Positions 7,822 to 16,868 of a stretch of DNA of 37,066 nucleotides are shown here, piece by piece. This DNA comes from Bacteroidota bacterium (GTDB lineage: Bacteria > Bacteroidota > Ignavibacteria > SZUA-365): positions 1 through 37,066 of the forward strand of contig JAFGKR010000166.1 of NCBI GenBank assembly GCA_016928515.1, given 5' to 3'. A program made the position numbers and the translations under genes. Position 1 is the stretch's first letter; each line of letters opens with the position of its first letter. Under the pieces are notes generated by a model that was not told the DNA's origin, did not search any database, and saw only the letters and a list, made by a program, of their open reading frames with translations.

Positions 7822-9183
7822 CTACTGCCTTTTCCGCAGTCGAGCGGCGAAGGCACCGTCCATACGATGTCTGTGCGGAAAGGTTGCGAGAAAGCCTTCA
7901 TCGTTAACGACACGGTTGGGCAGCAGCTCCTCGGCATGCTCGAGCTCGAATTCGGAGTGCGCTTCAAGAAACGGCTTCACGATGCCCTCGTTCTCTTCCG
8001 GTTCGATGGTGCAGGTGCTGTATAGGAGCACACCACCCGGCTTGACGAGTCTCGCTGCATTCTCGATGATATTTTTCTGCAGGAGTGCGAGCTTGCGAAT
8101 ATCCTCCAGGTCGCGCTTCCACTTGATGTCCGGCTTCTTGCTCAATGTACCGAGACCGGAACACGGCGCGTCCACCAGCACCTTGTCCGCCGGCTCCAGT
8201 TCGATGCTCTCCGCGAGTCCCTCGACGGTTTCGATGATGCTGGCACCAATGCGTTCGGCCGCCTGACGCACGAGATTCAAACGCACGTCATAGCGGTCCA
8301 CTGCGATGATACGTCCCTGGTTCTGCATGTGCTCCGCCGCATGCAGGGACTTCCCCCCCGGTGCGGCGCAAAGGTCGATCAGTGTCTCCCCGGGTTGCGG
8401 TGCAAGCAGGTCGCCGACCAGACCGGCACTTTCATCCTGAATCGTGAACAGCCCTTCCGTGAAAAGGCGACTCTGACGAATGTTCGGCAGGTTGCGCACG
8501 GTGACGTAATCACGCATGTAAAAACACCTGCGGTAATCGATGCCGACCTCCACCAGCTCGTTGACGAAGCTGCGATAGTCGATCTTGAGGGGATTCGGAC
8601 GCAGCGTCAGAAATGGACGCATATTGTTCGCTTTGCACAGGGATTCCGTTTCCTCGAACCCATAGCGCGCATGCCATCGTTTAACCATCCAGGGCGGATG
8701 GGAATGCACGACGGAGAGATATTGAATCTCGTCATTCGTCGCCAGAGGATAACGAATGTTCTCCACATTGCGTGCAATGTTGCGCAGGAGGCCGTTCATT
8801 GTGTCAGCCAGGCGTTGTCCGCGGTATTTTTTCACGAACTCCACCGCCTCGTTCACGGCGGCGTGATGCGGAATACGGGTCAGGAACAGGATCTGATATA
8901 ACGCCACCCGCAGCGCGCTACGTACGTTCGGAGCCACCTTGGAATATTGCCCGTGATAGAAACCCGTGAGCACCCAGTCAAGCTTGGACTGGTTGCGAAG
9001 AACACCGTGCACCAGCTCGTTCAGCAGGCGTTTGTCGGGGGGATTCAGGTCGCCCATTTCAAGCTCGATATCGATCAGCTTGTCAAGATAGGCATCCGTC
9101 CGCTCGACCCGCGTGAGGATTTTCACCGCAATGCCGCGCACCCCCGTGTACAAAGGGGGAAGGGAGTGGGAGTCGTTGGTCAT
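7822..9183 (-). CDS. rsmB: 16S rRNA m5C967 methyltransferase RsmB
   Basis: This 453-residue enzyme methylates C967 of 16S rRNA using S-adenosylmethionine. Residues 10-145 form the NusB-like RNA-binding domain (RVERTDAYLDKLID, LVHGVLRNQSKLDW, HHAAVNEAVEFVKKY). The methyltransferase domain has the SAM loop CAAPGGKS at 272-279, the motif DAPCSGLG with Cys341, and YSTCTIEPEEN with Cys391; the two cysteines are the usual nucleophile and release pair of RNA m5C enzymes. FATFPHRHRMDGAFAARL is the conserved C-terminus. AGGA lies just before the ATG. The gene starts 20 bases after the end of the GlmU-like gene and is probably cotranscribed with it. Assignment to RsmB rests on the fused NusB domain. 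Confidence 0.96.
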   Translation of the reverse strand: MTNDSHSLPPLYTGVRGIAVKILTRVERTDAYLDKLIDIELEMGDLNPPDKRLLNELVHGVLRNQSKLDWVLTGFYHGQYSKVAPNVRSALRVALYQILFLTRIPHHAAVNEAVEFVKKYRGQRLADTMNGLLRNIARNVENIRYPLATNDEIQYLSVVHSHPPWMVKRWHARYGFEETESLCKANNMRPFLTLRPNPLKIDYRSFVNELVEVGIDYRRCFYMRDYVTVRNLPNIRQSRLFTEGLFTIQDESAGLVGDLLAPQPGETLIDLCAAPGGKSLHAAEHMQNQGRIIAVDRYDVRLNLVRQAAERIGASIIETVEGLAESIELEPADKVLVDAPCSGLGTLSKKPDIKWKRDLEDIRKLALLQKNIIENAARLVKPGGVLLYSTCTIEPEENEGIVKPFLEAHSEFELEHAEELLPNRVVNDEGFLATFPHRHRMDGAFAARLRKRQ

Positions 9184-9203
9184 AGGTCCTGTATCGCTAT
9201 GGG

Positions 9204-10484
9204 TTATGATGCAAAATTGCGCTGTGCGGATGTCTGGACAAACACATCGCGCAGAAGACGTCGTTCGTTTTCGGTCAGGGGACGGTCTCGCCGCGCCATC
9301 ACCGCTGATGCCGTCGACGCGAAACGGTCAAAATCATACTCTTCCAGTCCCGTGGCTCCACCCCAGGAAAAGCTGGGGAGGAACTTGGGCGGGAAATCCG
9401 CGCCGAAAATATTGCAGCCCACCCCCACCACCGTGCCGGTGTTGAACATGGTATTGATGCCGCACTTGCTGTGATCCGCCATGATCGTACCGAGAAACAT
9501 CCGCCCGGTATCGTAGGAGCGGCCCTCGAGCGTCACACGAATGGCGGAGTAATTGTTTTTCAGATCGCTGGTGTTCGTATCCGCCCCGAGATTCGTCCAG
9601 GGCCCAAGGTAGGAATGACCGACGAATCCGTCGTGCTGTTTGTTGGCATACGAATGGAAAAGAGTGTCTTCCACTTCACCACCGACCTTGCAGACGGGAC
9701 CGATGGTGGTCCCTCCGTACAGTTTCGCCCCCGCCTTGACGCGGGAGGAACGTCCGACCGCGGCAGGCCCCATGATCAATGCCTGCGGCAATATCTGAAC
9801 ACCGGACTCGATAATGACCGGACCGTCCGTCGCATCGATGACGGCACCCGCACCGATGCGAACATCCGCTCCGATGAAAATCCGATCCGCAGCGATCAGT
9901 TCCACCGAGGTGGCGAGGTTCGCCGAGGGGTGCACTGTTCCGGGCATGAAAAAATCAGCATCCTCCTCGAGCAATGTCCGGTTCCAGGTGATCAGATCCC
10001 ACGGAAAACGAAATGCGCCATGTTCCACCTCTGAGAGCGGGGCCGGAAAATCCTCGAGCGACGAATGGCTGTGCGGGGAATGCACCAGTTCTTCACGTAT
10101 GAGCCCGGTTTTCAACCAGCTGTACAGCTTCTCGCGAAGTTGATCGGAAACCACGGTCGCAGCCAGGAGTATCCCGTGATGCGTGAAGAGATGATCCTCG
10201 CCGCGGGATTCGCGGATGGCATGGACGAGAGTGCTGCGCAGTATCGCGCTGCCGTTGATGAAAACATCCGGTTCGGTCGGGTTGTTGACCGGAAGCGATG
10301 TCCGTTCAGCCATGACCTCGGAGAGCCCCATGCGCGTAAACAATGCAAGCGCTTCATTTTCAAAGTATTGGCCAACGCGCTCTCTGAGAGTGAACACGCC
10401 GCTCCGAAGGTCGAAGTCGGGGTGGAGATGGGTCAGAGGCAACAGGGTTGAAATCGAGAAATCTTCGAACAGGCAGATGGACAT
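9204..10484 (-). CDS. GlmU-like sugar nucleotidyltransferase with left-handed helix domain
   Basis: This 426-residue protein resembles the putative sugar nucleotidyltransferases of the GlmU family that are widespread in Bacteroidota. The start MSICLFEDFSISTLLPLTHLHP and DLRSGVFTLRERVGQYF are characteristic of their N-terminal domain, which departs from the classical GlmU fingerprint. From about residue 200 a hexapeptide-repeat left-handed beta helix follows, with runs such as IFIGADVRIGAGAVIDATDG, IESGVQILPQALIMGPAAVG and CGINTMFNTGTVVGVGCNIF, typical of acyltransferases and sugar-phosphate enzymes. I chose ATG 10484 because the protein then starts with the conserved motif; the frame is open 26 residues further upstream. 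A good promoter lies at 10512-10540. The substrate is not evident; a role in cell-envelope sugar metabolism is inferred. Confidence 0.85.
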   Translation of the reverse strand: MSICLFEDFSISTLLPLTHLHPDFDLRSGVFTLRERVGQYFENEALALFTRMGLSEVMAERTSLPVNNPTEPDVFINGSAILRSTLVHAIRESRGEDHLFTHHGILLAATVVSDQLREKLYSWLKTGLIREELVHSPHSHSSLEDFPAPLSEVEHGAFRFPWDLITWNRTLLEEDADFFMPGTVHPSANLATSVELIAADRIFIGADVRIGAGAVIDATDGPVIIESGVQILPQALIMGPAAVGRSSRVKAGAKLYGGTTIGPVCKVGGEVEDTLFHSYANKQHDGFVGHSYLGPWTNLGADTNTSDLKNNYSAIRVTLEGRSYDTGRMFLGTIMADHSKCGINTMFNTGTVVGVGCNIFGADFPPKFLPSFSWGGATGLEEYDFDRFASTASAVMARRDRPLTENERRLLRDVFVQTSAQRNFAS

Positions 10485-10511
10485 GGCGATTGCATGGAGT
10501 AAGTAAGAAGA

Positions 10512-10540
10512 AATGTACGATTCTGTATGGGGAATGACAA
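10512..10540 (-). promoter_or_regulatory. candidate promoter of the GlmU-like gene and rsmB
   Basis: On the minus strand, TTGTCA (10540-10535) and TACATT (10517-10512) are spaced by 17 bases, 28 bases before the ATG at 10484. The pair sits just past the terminator-like hairpin of the FecR gene. The -10 box fits the TAnnTT pattern seen at other genes in the window. Confidence 0.5.
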
Positions 10541-10554
10541 GACGGAGAAAGGAA

Positions 10555-10587
10555 ACGGCCAAGCTGCAGAATGCGCAGTGTGGCCGT
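10555..10587 (-). terminator. probable terminator of the CHASE2/FecR operon
   Basis: ACGGCCA (10555-10561) pairs with TGGCCGT (10581-10587), and inside it CTGC pairs with GCAG. Read on the minus strand the stem is followed by TTCCTTTCTCC. It lies 35 bases past the end of the FecR-like gene and before the promoter of the next gene. Confidence 0.55.
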
Positions 10588-10621
10588 GTTGATGTCGGGG
10601 ATTGGCGTCGAAGGGAAAAAA

Positions 10622-11548
10622 TCAGTCGAGGAGATACTCCTCCTCGGCATACAGCTTCATCTGAAACAGGAGATTTCGCATCATTTCACGGTACTCCTCG
10701 ACGTCGGGCGCCAGGGCGATCGTCTCTTTGTATTCATGGAATGCGTCCGTGTACAACCCGCGTTTCTCGAAATAAATACCGCGGATGAGATGCAGCGTCA
10801 CATCGTCCGCACCCATCGCGGTGAGTTCTGTATCGAGCTTCCCGAGCTCGTCCTGGATGGCCGCAACGGTATCCGCAGGAAGGATGCGAAATGTCTGGAT
10901 GTCGCTCTCCAGGTAGTCTGAGAGCCGCGTGATGCGCCAGTGGTATTGATGATCGGGAGAGAGCGCAGGCAGACTGTCGGAGAGATATCGAAACTGATCA
11001 GTGTTCAGCTTCATCCTCGTGATGGTATTGAACTGATCATCGAGAAGGATGAAGTCATATGTCTGCGCCTCGTCAGCATCCACCCACTGAAACAGTGGAT
11101 CGGTGGTCATGACCGCGTATTTCGGGAATACCGCAGTGAAGACGTCGAAGCCGCCGCGTACGGCGCCGTATACCGGATCGTCGTCCTTCTCTCGTGTCCG
11201 GTTCATTTGAGCGGCAGCGTATTCGAGAATGGAACCCGCGGTCGCTTCCCCCGCGTTGCGTCCTGCCAGTGCCTCGAATTCCGCGAGGCGTTTGGTCATA
11301 TTCTCATCGATGCTGACCAGACGGGATCTGTTAAGCATCAACTTGGCGTAACTGGCGAATGACGTCTTGACGATGTCTTTCCCGTCCAGTGTCATCCCGA
11401 CCTTCACTGCTATCCACGGACCCTTTCCGTCATCCTGATATGTCACTTTCCCTTTGGCGCTCATGACCATGAACTGAGTCTGGGCGGAGACCGCTGCCGT
11501 CGTTAGCAGCAGCACTACACCGGTCACGGTTATCTGCAGAATATTCAT
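10622..11548 (-). CDS. exported FecR-like domain protein with C-terminal TPR-like helices
   Basis: This 308-residue protein begins with a signal peptide ending VSAQ. The next 70 residues (FMVMSAKGKVTYQ, WIAVKVGMTLDGKDIVKTSFASYAKLMLN, LVSIDENM) have the G-rich beta pattern of FecR/LysM-like ligand domains. A middle section (ATTDPLFQWVDADEAQTYDFILLDD, YHWRI) looks like a fibronectin-like beta domain, and the last 70 residues form TPR-like helices (LIRGIYFEKRGLYTDAFHEYKETIALAP). Its start codon overlaps the CHASE2 gene stop by ATGA, so the two products are probably made together and may interact in the periplasm. FecR domains normally pass signals or bind polymers. No sigma factor lies nearby, so a FecR/FecI role is unlikely. 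Function is unknown. Confidence 0.8.
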   Translation of the reverse strand: MNILQITVTGVVLLLTTAAVSAQTQFMVMSAKGKVTYQDDGKGPWIAVKVGMTLDGKDIVKTSFASYAKLMLNRSRLVSIDENMTKRLAEFEALAGRNAGEATAGSILEYAAAQMNRTREKDDDPVYGAVRGGFDVFTAVFPKYAVMTTDPLFQWVDADEAQTYDFILLDDQFNTITRMKLNTDQFRYLSDSLPALSPDHQYHWRITRLSDYLESDIQTFRILPADTVAAIQDELGKLDTELTAMGADDVTLHLIRGIYFEKRGLYTDAFHEYKETIALAPDVEEYREMMRNLLFQMKLYAEEEYLLD

Positions 11549-13584
11549 ACTGACCTCCTCTCTGTCTGATTATCGGGAAACGCCATAGCCTGAAATTCTT
11601 CCATTGTCCACATCGGCAGGACGGGTTCGCAGTTTGGTTCCTGCCCGAAAAATGCCGGCACCGGCGGCAGCCCGTGTTGCTTGTACATGAGACCGTTGAA
11701 AATGAACAGTTCGTGTTTGCGATGCAGTTTGCATTCCGCCCATTCGCACAGCGGAGAGAGACGGATCCATGTCGCGGGGTCAATACCTCTTGTACCATAC
11801 AGACCGGGCGGGAGTTCCTGATCAGGGATCGTGCCTCCGCCAGGCGCCCCGGCGTGCCCCCCTGCGGAAAGCAGAACGGGGATACCGGTCTCCGGAACAA
11901 ACCGCAGCGACATGTGCAGAAAAACGCGCAGTGTTTGTTCCCAGAGTCGCATGACATGCGGAAGCATCAGCTCCCATTCCTCGAAATACACGAATTCGTT
12001 GAATGTCTGAAGCTCGGTCGAGAGGTAGCGCTCCTTGACGAGACTTTCGCGAAGTAACTCGCTTCTTTTCCCTGCCAGGAAACGCAGAAAGTAGCGGAAA
12101 TCGCGGTCGCCGGCACCGCAGGTCTCCATGACCTGCGCGATCTCCGGAATCCGTGCCTCCCACTGCTCCACCCTGGGATTGAGCGCATCCGGCGTCAGCG
12201 CTCGGCGACCGCTCTCTTCCATCAACCGATAGCAGTAGGCAAACTGAGGAAGCGTCAGTGCAGCATGCATGAGTCGCGTGTGTGCGAGAAACGGTTCGTT
12301 ATCGGCGAAGGCATGCGTCAACACGGTAGGGAGAGGATTGGCGCTGTCACGGAACGCGCGCCGCGTCTGCTGCTCCCGATACTGAAAGCGCAGCCAGGTC
12401 GTGAATGCATTGGCGGGAATGAACAGCAGCACGGCCGTTGCCATGAGATTGTAGCTGATCTTCCAATCGAAATAGAAAAATGCGATCAGCGGCAGAAAAA
12501 ACACCACGACCGCTTCGGTGAACAGAAGCACTGTGATGAGGACGGCGACGTGGAAGCGTCCAGGCGGTTTCGTGCGAAGAGTGCGGTACAGCGCGATGCT
12601 GAGATAGGACAACAGGAAGACCAGCAGCCAGTCGCCCCAGCCCGGAATCGGCTCGATGAAACGGTCCGTCAACAGCATGTTGATGACATTCGCGTGTATG
12701 AATGCACCCGGCATGTCCGGTCCCTCTATCCCCATTTTCCGGCCGAGCGGTGTCTTATGGGTATCATCGAGGTAAAACATCCCACCCTCATTGACGAAGC
12801 CGACGATGATGATTTTCCCTTTCAGGACATCATCGTACCGTGTACTGAATAGCACATCGTCGATAGGCACGTTCGGGATGATACTGTAATGGGAGGTGTA
12901 ATAGACGATCTGGGGTTCCGCAGGCTGCCGGAGAATGGCGTCGATGGTCGAAGGATCATACAATTCGAGCATCTTCAGAGGAAAACTCAGCCAACGCTCC
13001 CCGTCCACAACCGCATACGGCAGAAAGCGACGCACAACCCCATCCGGATCGGGCACGAGATTCGCAAAGCCGTAATGCCGGGCGACGGCCTTGACGGGAG
13101 GAAGAATATCAAACGTCGGTTGCATGTTGCGGGGATCGAAACCATTGACGAGAACGACATTTGGTACGTCCCTGATCGCGAGCCGCAGATCCTCCACCTC
13201 CATCAATCGCTCCGGAGGAAAGCGCTCAAGATGCATCTCGTCGAAAATGACATCCACACCGATCACCGCGGCACCGATATCCTGCAGGCGGTACAGCAGG
13301 GCGGCGATCTTCCCGTCGGGCGCAGGGGCGGCTTCGCCGATGTTGATGACGTAAATGCGATCGTCCATGTACTCCATATCCTTGACCGCAAAGATCGCAT
13401 CGAGGCTGACGTCCGCGATGTTGAGAAAATCGATGCGGTCGAGGATGGGGTTGAGAAAGGACGTCTCGTCTGCTTCGGGAAGGCTCTCGGAGATGACTAT
13501 CATCACCTGCACACCTAGCATCACCAGGAGCGAGGCGAGCAGGTATTCAAGACGGAAGATGTACTGGACGAGACGCTTTCGCAT
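11545..13584 (-). CDS. CHASE2-domain membrane sensor with unknown cytoplasmic domain
   Basis: This 679-residue protein has an N-terminal membrane helix (about 9-31), an extracytoplasmic CHASE2 sensor domain (roughly 40-315; DDRIYVINIGEAAP, GAAVIGVDVIFDE, HYGFANLVPDPDGVVRRF, LKGKIIIVGFVNEGG, IEGPDMPGAFIHANVINMLL) and three membrane helices (about 325-425). CHASE2 proteins usually end in an adenylate cyclase, kinase or serine phosphatase. Here the last 250 residues match none of these that I know. They hold helical segments, a Gly-rich loop (SAGGHAGAPGGGT) and near the end Cys613, Cys618, His621 and His624. The gene is followed, with ATGA overlap, by a FecR-like exported protein. A promoter and an inverted repeat sit upstream. 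The domain call is good; signal and output are unknown. Confidence 0.85.
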   Translation of the reverse strand: MRKRLVQYIFRLEYLLASLLVMLGVQVMIVISESLPEADETSFLNPILDRIDFLNIADVSLDAIFAVKDMEYMDDRIYVINIGEAAPAPDGKIAALLYRLQDIGAAVIGVDVIFDEMHLERFPPERLMEVEDLRLAIRDVPNVVLVNGFDPRNMQPTFDILPPVKAVARHYGFANLVPDPDGVVRRFLPYAVVDGERWLSFPLKMLELYDPSTIDAILRQPAEPQIVYYTSHYSIIPNVPIDDVLFSTRYDDVLKGKIIIVGFVNEGGMFYLDDTHKTPLGRKMGIEGPDMPGAFIHANVINMLLTDRFIEPIPGWGDWLLVFLLSYLSIALYRTLRTKPPGRFHVAVLITVLLFTEAVVVFFLPLIAFFYFDWKISYNLMATAVLLFIPANAFTTWLRFQYREQQTRRAFRDSANPLPTVLTHAFADNEPFLAHTRLMHAALTLPQFAYCYRLMEESGRRALTPDALNPRVEQWEARIPEIAQVMETCGAGDRDFRYFLRFLAGKRSELLRESLVKERYLSTELQTFNEFVYFEEWELMLPHVMRLWEQTLRVFLHMSLRFVPETGIPVLLSAGGHAGAPGGGTIPDQELPPGLYGTRGIDPATWIRLSPLCEWAECKLHRKHELFIFNGLMYKQHGLPPVPAFFGQEPNCEPVLPMWTMEEFQAMAFPDNQTERRSV

Positions 13585-13606
13585 CCAGAATCGTGCGAAA
13601 ATTCAA

Positions 13607-13621
13607 CGGACGAATTGTCCG
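13607..13621 (-). promoter_or_regulatory. inverted repeat at the CHASE2 promoter, possible operator
   Basis: CGGAC (13607-13611) and GTCCG (13617-13621) flank GAATT. The repeat begins one base past the -10 box and covers the expected transcription start, a common place for a repressor site. No dedicated regulator gene is adjacent. Confidence 0.3.
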
Positions 13622-13622
13622 C

Positions 13623-13651
13623 ATAATAGAACTTCCCCCCAGCATTTCCAA
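13623..13651 (-). promoter_or_regulatory. candidate promoter of the CHASE2/FecR operon
   Basis: On the minus strand, TTGGAA (13651-13646) and TATTAT (13628-13623) are spaced by 17 bases. The -10 box starts 44 bases upstream of the ATG at 13584. The 114-base gap from 13585 to 13698 also holds a six-bp hairpin TCCGGT/ACCGGA near 13670, without a T tract. Confidence 0.45.
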
Positions 13652-13698
13652 GAAGGACGATCGTATGTCCGGTGCGAACCGGAAAGCGGCTTCAGCGA

Positions 13699-16600
13699 TC
13701 AGAATCCATCGGAGAGATCGAAGCCGAAGAGCATGCCGAAATACCACCGCCATTCCTTCCCGTAGGTCACATCGGTGAACTGGAACGTCCGCGTGAACTC
13801 GTCGAGTCCGTAGGCGCCGCTGAAGAAAATGCGCGTCGGATACATGGAGAACGAAAAACTCTCCAGGCGCAGTTCGAAACCGACGTTCTTTTTGAGCGTA
13901 CCGACGGTGAACTGATCCGGTGCCATGACGGCATCACCGACATCGAAGAAGATCCCGCCGTACAGTTTGTCGAACAGGATATGCCCGATATGCAGATCCA
14001 TGCTCGGGATGATCGGGAAGCGGTATGCAAGTTGCGCGGTTGCGAGTTCGTTGCCGCCCAGCGCGTAGTAAGTATAGCCCTGCATGCCCGTGATGCCGCC
14101 GGCGTAGAAGTTGAAAAAGTCGTCGACAGGATCTCCAAGGATGGTTGCGCCGCGCAGGCGCAGGGCGAGAGTGTGATTGAGCCAGGGGAGTGCACCGGCA
14201 AACATCAGCTGCGCGTCGAAGCGATGGAAATTGAAATCCGTGTACAGTGGCACCAGCAGTCCCGTGCTTCGGTCGATCTCATAATCCCCGTTGGGATTGT
14301 AATTGTTGAATTCGTAATTGTAGAAGAGAGCAGCCCTGAAACCCACAGGATTGATTTCATGATCCCTCGTGGGCACCATGTTGCGGTAGCGCAATACCAC
14401 GCTGATGTCGTTCCCCACGAAATACAGGTTGTCCAGCGCAGGCACAAGATTGTCCGTGGCGGGATTGATGAACTGCCCGATGGTTGATGTATACCGATTG
14501 TGTGTGTACCCGACTTCAAGACGCATGCGCTCACTGAAGAGGTTGTGCCCGAGCTTCGCCGAAAATGCGAGCAGATTGAAATCCACGTCCACGCCGAGGG
14601 TGTCGTAGGAGAGACCGATCTCCGTGTTGGTTCCGCGTGTCACGTTGAACACTTCGAGCGAGAGATCCGGATAGAGCCGGAGACTGCTGAAGATCGGCAG
14701 ATCATCGCGGAAGGTGACATTCAGGTACAGATCGCGCTCGCCTTTCAGATTGATCGAGCCGCTCGCGAGAAACTCGACACGATTCAGCACATCCGTGGAA
14801 TACATCATCAATCCCGGTTTGAGCAGATTGATCCCCGTGTTTTCGGGGTTGAATTCGTCAACGCGAATCGTGGGAAAGTACATCATGCTCTGGAAAAGAC
14901 GCTCATACACCGAGGATTCATACTTCTCCACGTTCGTATCGTCGAAGCTGTTGAGCGCTTCCCAATCCCACTCCCCCGCCGATGCGATGGGAGAGGTGTA
15001 CATCCGTGACGGCAGATAGGTGTGTCCCGCCACATCGAGTGGCTTTGCGTCGCGAAGTCGAGCGATTCTGTATCCCCCCGCTGTGTAGGCTGCGTACAAG
15101 AGGTCTCCACCTTCCTTCATATCGGGCATGAACGCCCCCCCCGTCACATTGGTCAGCGGTGTGTCCTCCCCGCGTGAACCCAACTGGTGGCGGTAGATGT
15201 TGAAAATGCCCGTGCGATCGGAGGCATAGAGAATAGCGCTGCCATCGGCAGTATACCGGGGATCACGGCAGTCGAACAGGGGGTCCGCAATCAATGCCTC
15301 GAAGCCACTGCCGTCGGGACGTACACGCGCGATGCTGCGCTGCAGTCGCGGCGAGTATGCGAAGAGAATCCACTCTCCATCCGGTGACCAGCGTGGCGTG
15401 AAAATCTGTTCTCCGTTCGCGAAAGAGGTAACACTGCTGTAGCCGCTGCCGTCGGCGTTCACAATGCCGAGATTGACGGTACCGTCTTTCGCATGGACAA
15501 ATGCGATGCGGTTGCCATCGGGTGAGTAGGCGGGATTATGCGCCCGTCGTCCGTGTGTAAGCCGCTTCTCCTCTTCGGTGATCAGATCGTATTCATAGAT
15601 GTCGTAGTAGATATGCCCGTACACACTGGGATCGTTGTACTTCGCGTAGACGATCTTCCTGCCGTCCGGTGACCATGAGACGGTCGACCGGACGCCGGGT
15701 ACCACCGTCCGCTCCTTCCCGGTCTCGATGTCGTGAATGAAGAGAGAGGACTGCCCGAAGAAATCGGATGTCTTGTTCGAAATGTAGGCGAAGGATTTTC
15801 CGTCGGGGGACCAGACAGGGAAAAAGTTACCGAATCCCACGTCGGCGATCAGATCGCCCTCCACCCTTTTTGCCAGTACGGGTGCAATGCGCAGTTCGTA
15901 TTCCTTCCGTAAATGTGCGGCCCATTCTTCGTACACTTCCCTGCCGCTCTTCCCGAGCACATCCTCGAACGCAGCATCGACGGTAAAAACGAAGGGATCA
16001 CTTATAGCTCGGGTGAGGTCACGCAATCTCTCCTCCCCGTACTCCTGTGCGATGTACCGCGTGAGATTGAATCCCGCGTTATAGACACTTTCGTTTCCGA
16101 GACTGGTCTTGCCGAAGGCGCTCATCTCACCCCAGCTCAGCATGGAATCGGCAAGCACATAGCTGCGGAGAATCATGTCGCGATGCGCATCCCAGTTTTC
16201 GTACCCGAGGCGACCGCGCTGGAACTGCGCTGTTCCCTCCGCGAACCAGGGCGGCACGATCACACCGGGAAAGGGGTAGGACACCAGCAGATTGGGGAAA
16301 CCATACAGCACGTCACGCCGCCGCTCCTTCTCGTAGCCGAACCACTGGAAAGTCAGTGCCGGGACTTTTCGGCCGAATTTCATCGCAGCCTGAATCTGGA
16401 TAATGTGCGTGTACTCGTGAGCAACGACATTGCGCAGCCAGTTGTGCGTGCCGCGCAGTTCGAAATCCAGCGGCGAAGCCCAGATCTCGATCTTGTTGTT
16501 GAAGAAATACGCCGCCCCGTTCGAATAGTCGGAGATGTCCTTGACGATGAAACTCACACGGGTATCGGGCTCATGGTCGTAGAGCGATGTAATCGGACCG

Positions 16601-16797
16601 TATATGTCCTCCGCGATCTTTGCGATCACGCGGGCCGTGCGTTCCGCACCCTCGTGATAATGCACGTGGAAATGCTTTGTCGTGATCGTATACCAGTCCT
16701 TCTCCTGTGCGGAGTACGTATCTGGCTGGGCATGCACCGGAGCGTTCACAACGAAAAGAAGAAATGCCACGGAGAGGAGTGATAGATATGTGCGCAT
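13699..16797 (-). CDS. outer-membrane metalloprotease: gluzincin, TolB-like propeller and C-terminal beta barrel
   Basis: This 1032-residue protein has a signal peptide (cleavage near VHA-Q24). Residues 30-290 form a zinc peptidase domain with HEYTH at 127-131 and a probable third ligand Glu187 in WFAEG, the gluzincin arrangement. A TolB/PD40-type beta propeller follows, with repeats such as FFPVWSPDGKSFAYISNK, VSWSPDGRKIVYAKY, PAYSPDGNRIAFVH, PRWSPDGEWILFAY and PRYTADGSAILYASD. The last 350 residues alternate aromatic and polar strands and end in Phe, like a BamA-type surface-antigen barrel. The start was placed at ATG 16797, after AGGAATC; longer frames run into the gene upstream. It lies 71 bases after the pseudo-M6 gene on the same strand and may be cotranscribed. 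Substrate unknown; the protease probably faces the periplasm, tethered by the barrel. Confidence 0.85.
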   Translation of the reverse strand: MRTYLSLLSVAFLLFVVNAPVHAQPDTYSAQEKDWYTITTKHFHVHYHEGAERTARVIAKIAEDIYGPITSLYDHEPDTRVSFIVKDISDYSNGAAYFFNNKIEIWASPLDFELRGTHNWLRNVVAHEYTHIIQIQAAMKFGRKVPALTFQWFGYEKERRRDVLYGFPNLLVSYPFPGVIVPPWFAEGTAQFQRGRLGYENWDAHRDMILRSYVLADSMLSWGEMSAFGKTSLGNESVYNAGFNLTRYIAQEYGEERLRDLTRAISDPFVFTVDAAFEDVLGKSGREVYEEWAAHLRKEYELRIAPVLAKRVEGDLIADVGFGNFFPVWSPDGKSFAYISNKTSDFFGQSSLFIHDIETGKERTVVPGVRSTVSWSPDGRKIVYAKYNDPSVYGHIYYDIYEYDLITEEEKRLTHGRRAHNPAYSPDGNRIAFVHAKDGTVNLGIVNADGSGYSSVTSFANGEQIFTPRWSPDGEWILFAYSPRLQRSIARVRPDGSGFEALIADPLFDCRDPRYTADGSAILYASDRTGIFNIYRHQLGSRGEDTPLTNVTGGAFMPDMKEGGDLLYAAYTAGGYRIARLRDAKPLDVAGHTYLPSRMYTSPIASAGEWDWEALNSFDDTNVEKYESSVYERLFQSMMYFPTIRVDEFNPENTGINLLKPGLMMYSTDVLNRVEFLASGSINLKGERDLYLNVTFRDDLPIFSSLRLYPDLSLEVFNVTRGTNTEIGLSYDTLGVDVDFNLLAFSAKLGHNLFSERMRLEVGYTHNRYTSTIGQFINPATDNLVPALDNLYFVGNDISVVLRYRNMVPTRDHEINPVGFRAALFYNYEFNNYNPNGDYEIDRSTGLLVPLYTDFNFHRFDAQLMFAGALPWLNHTLALRLRGATILGDPVDDFFNFYAGGITGMQGYTYYALGGNELATAQLAYRFPIIPSMDLHIGHILFDKLYGGIFFDVGDAVMAPDQFTVGTLKKNVGFELRLESFSFSMYPTRIFFSGAYGLDEFTRTFQFTDVTYGKEWRWYFGMLFGFDLSDGF

Positions 16798-16868
16798 GAT
16801 TCCTGCTAACATCGGTTGCGTGGCGTTGATACGCGAATTGATTCCCGGGGATTCGTCGAGCGGAACGG

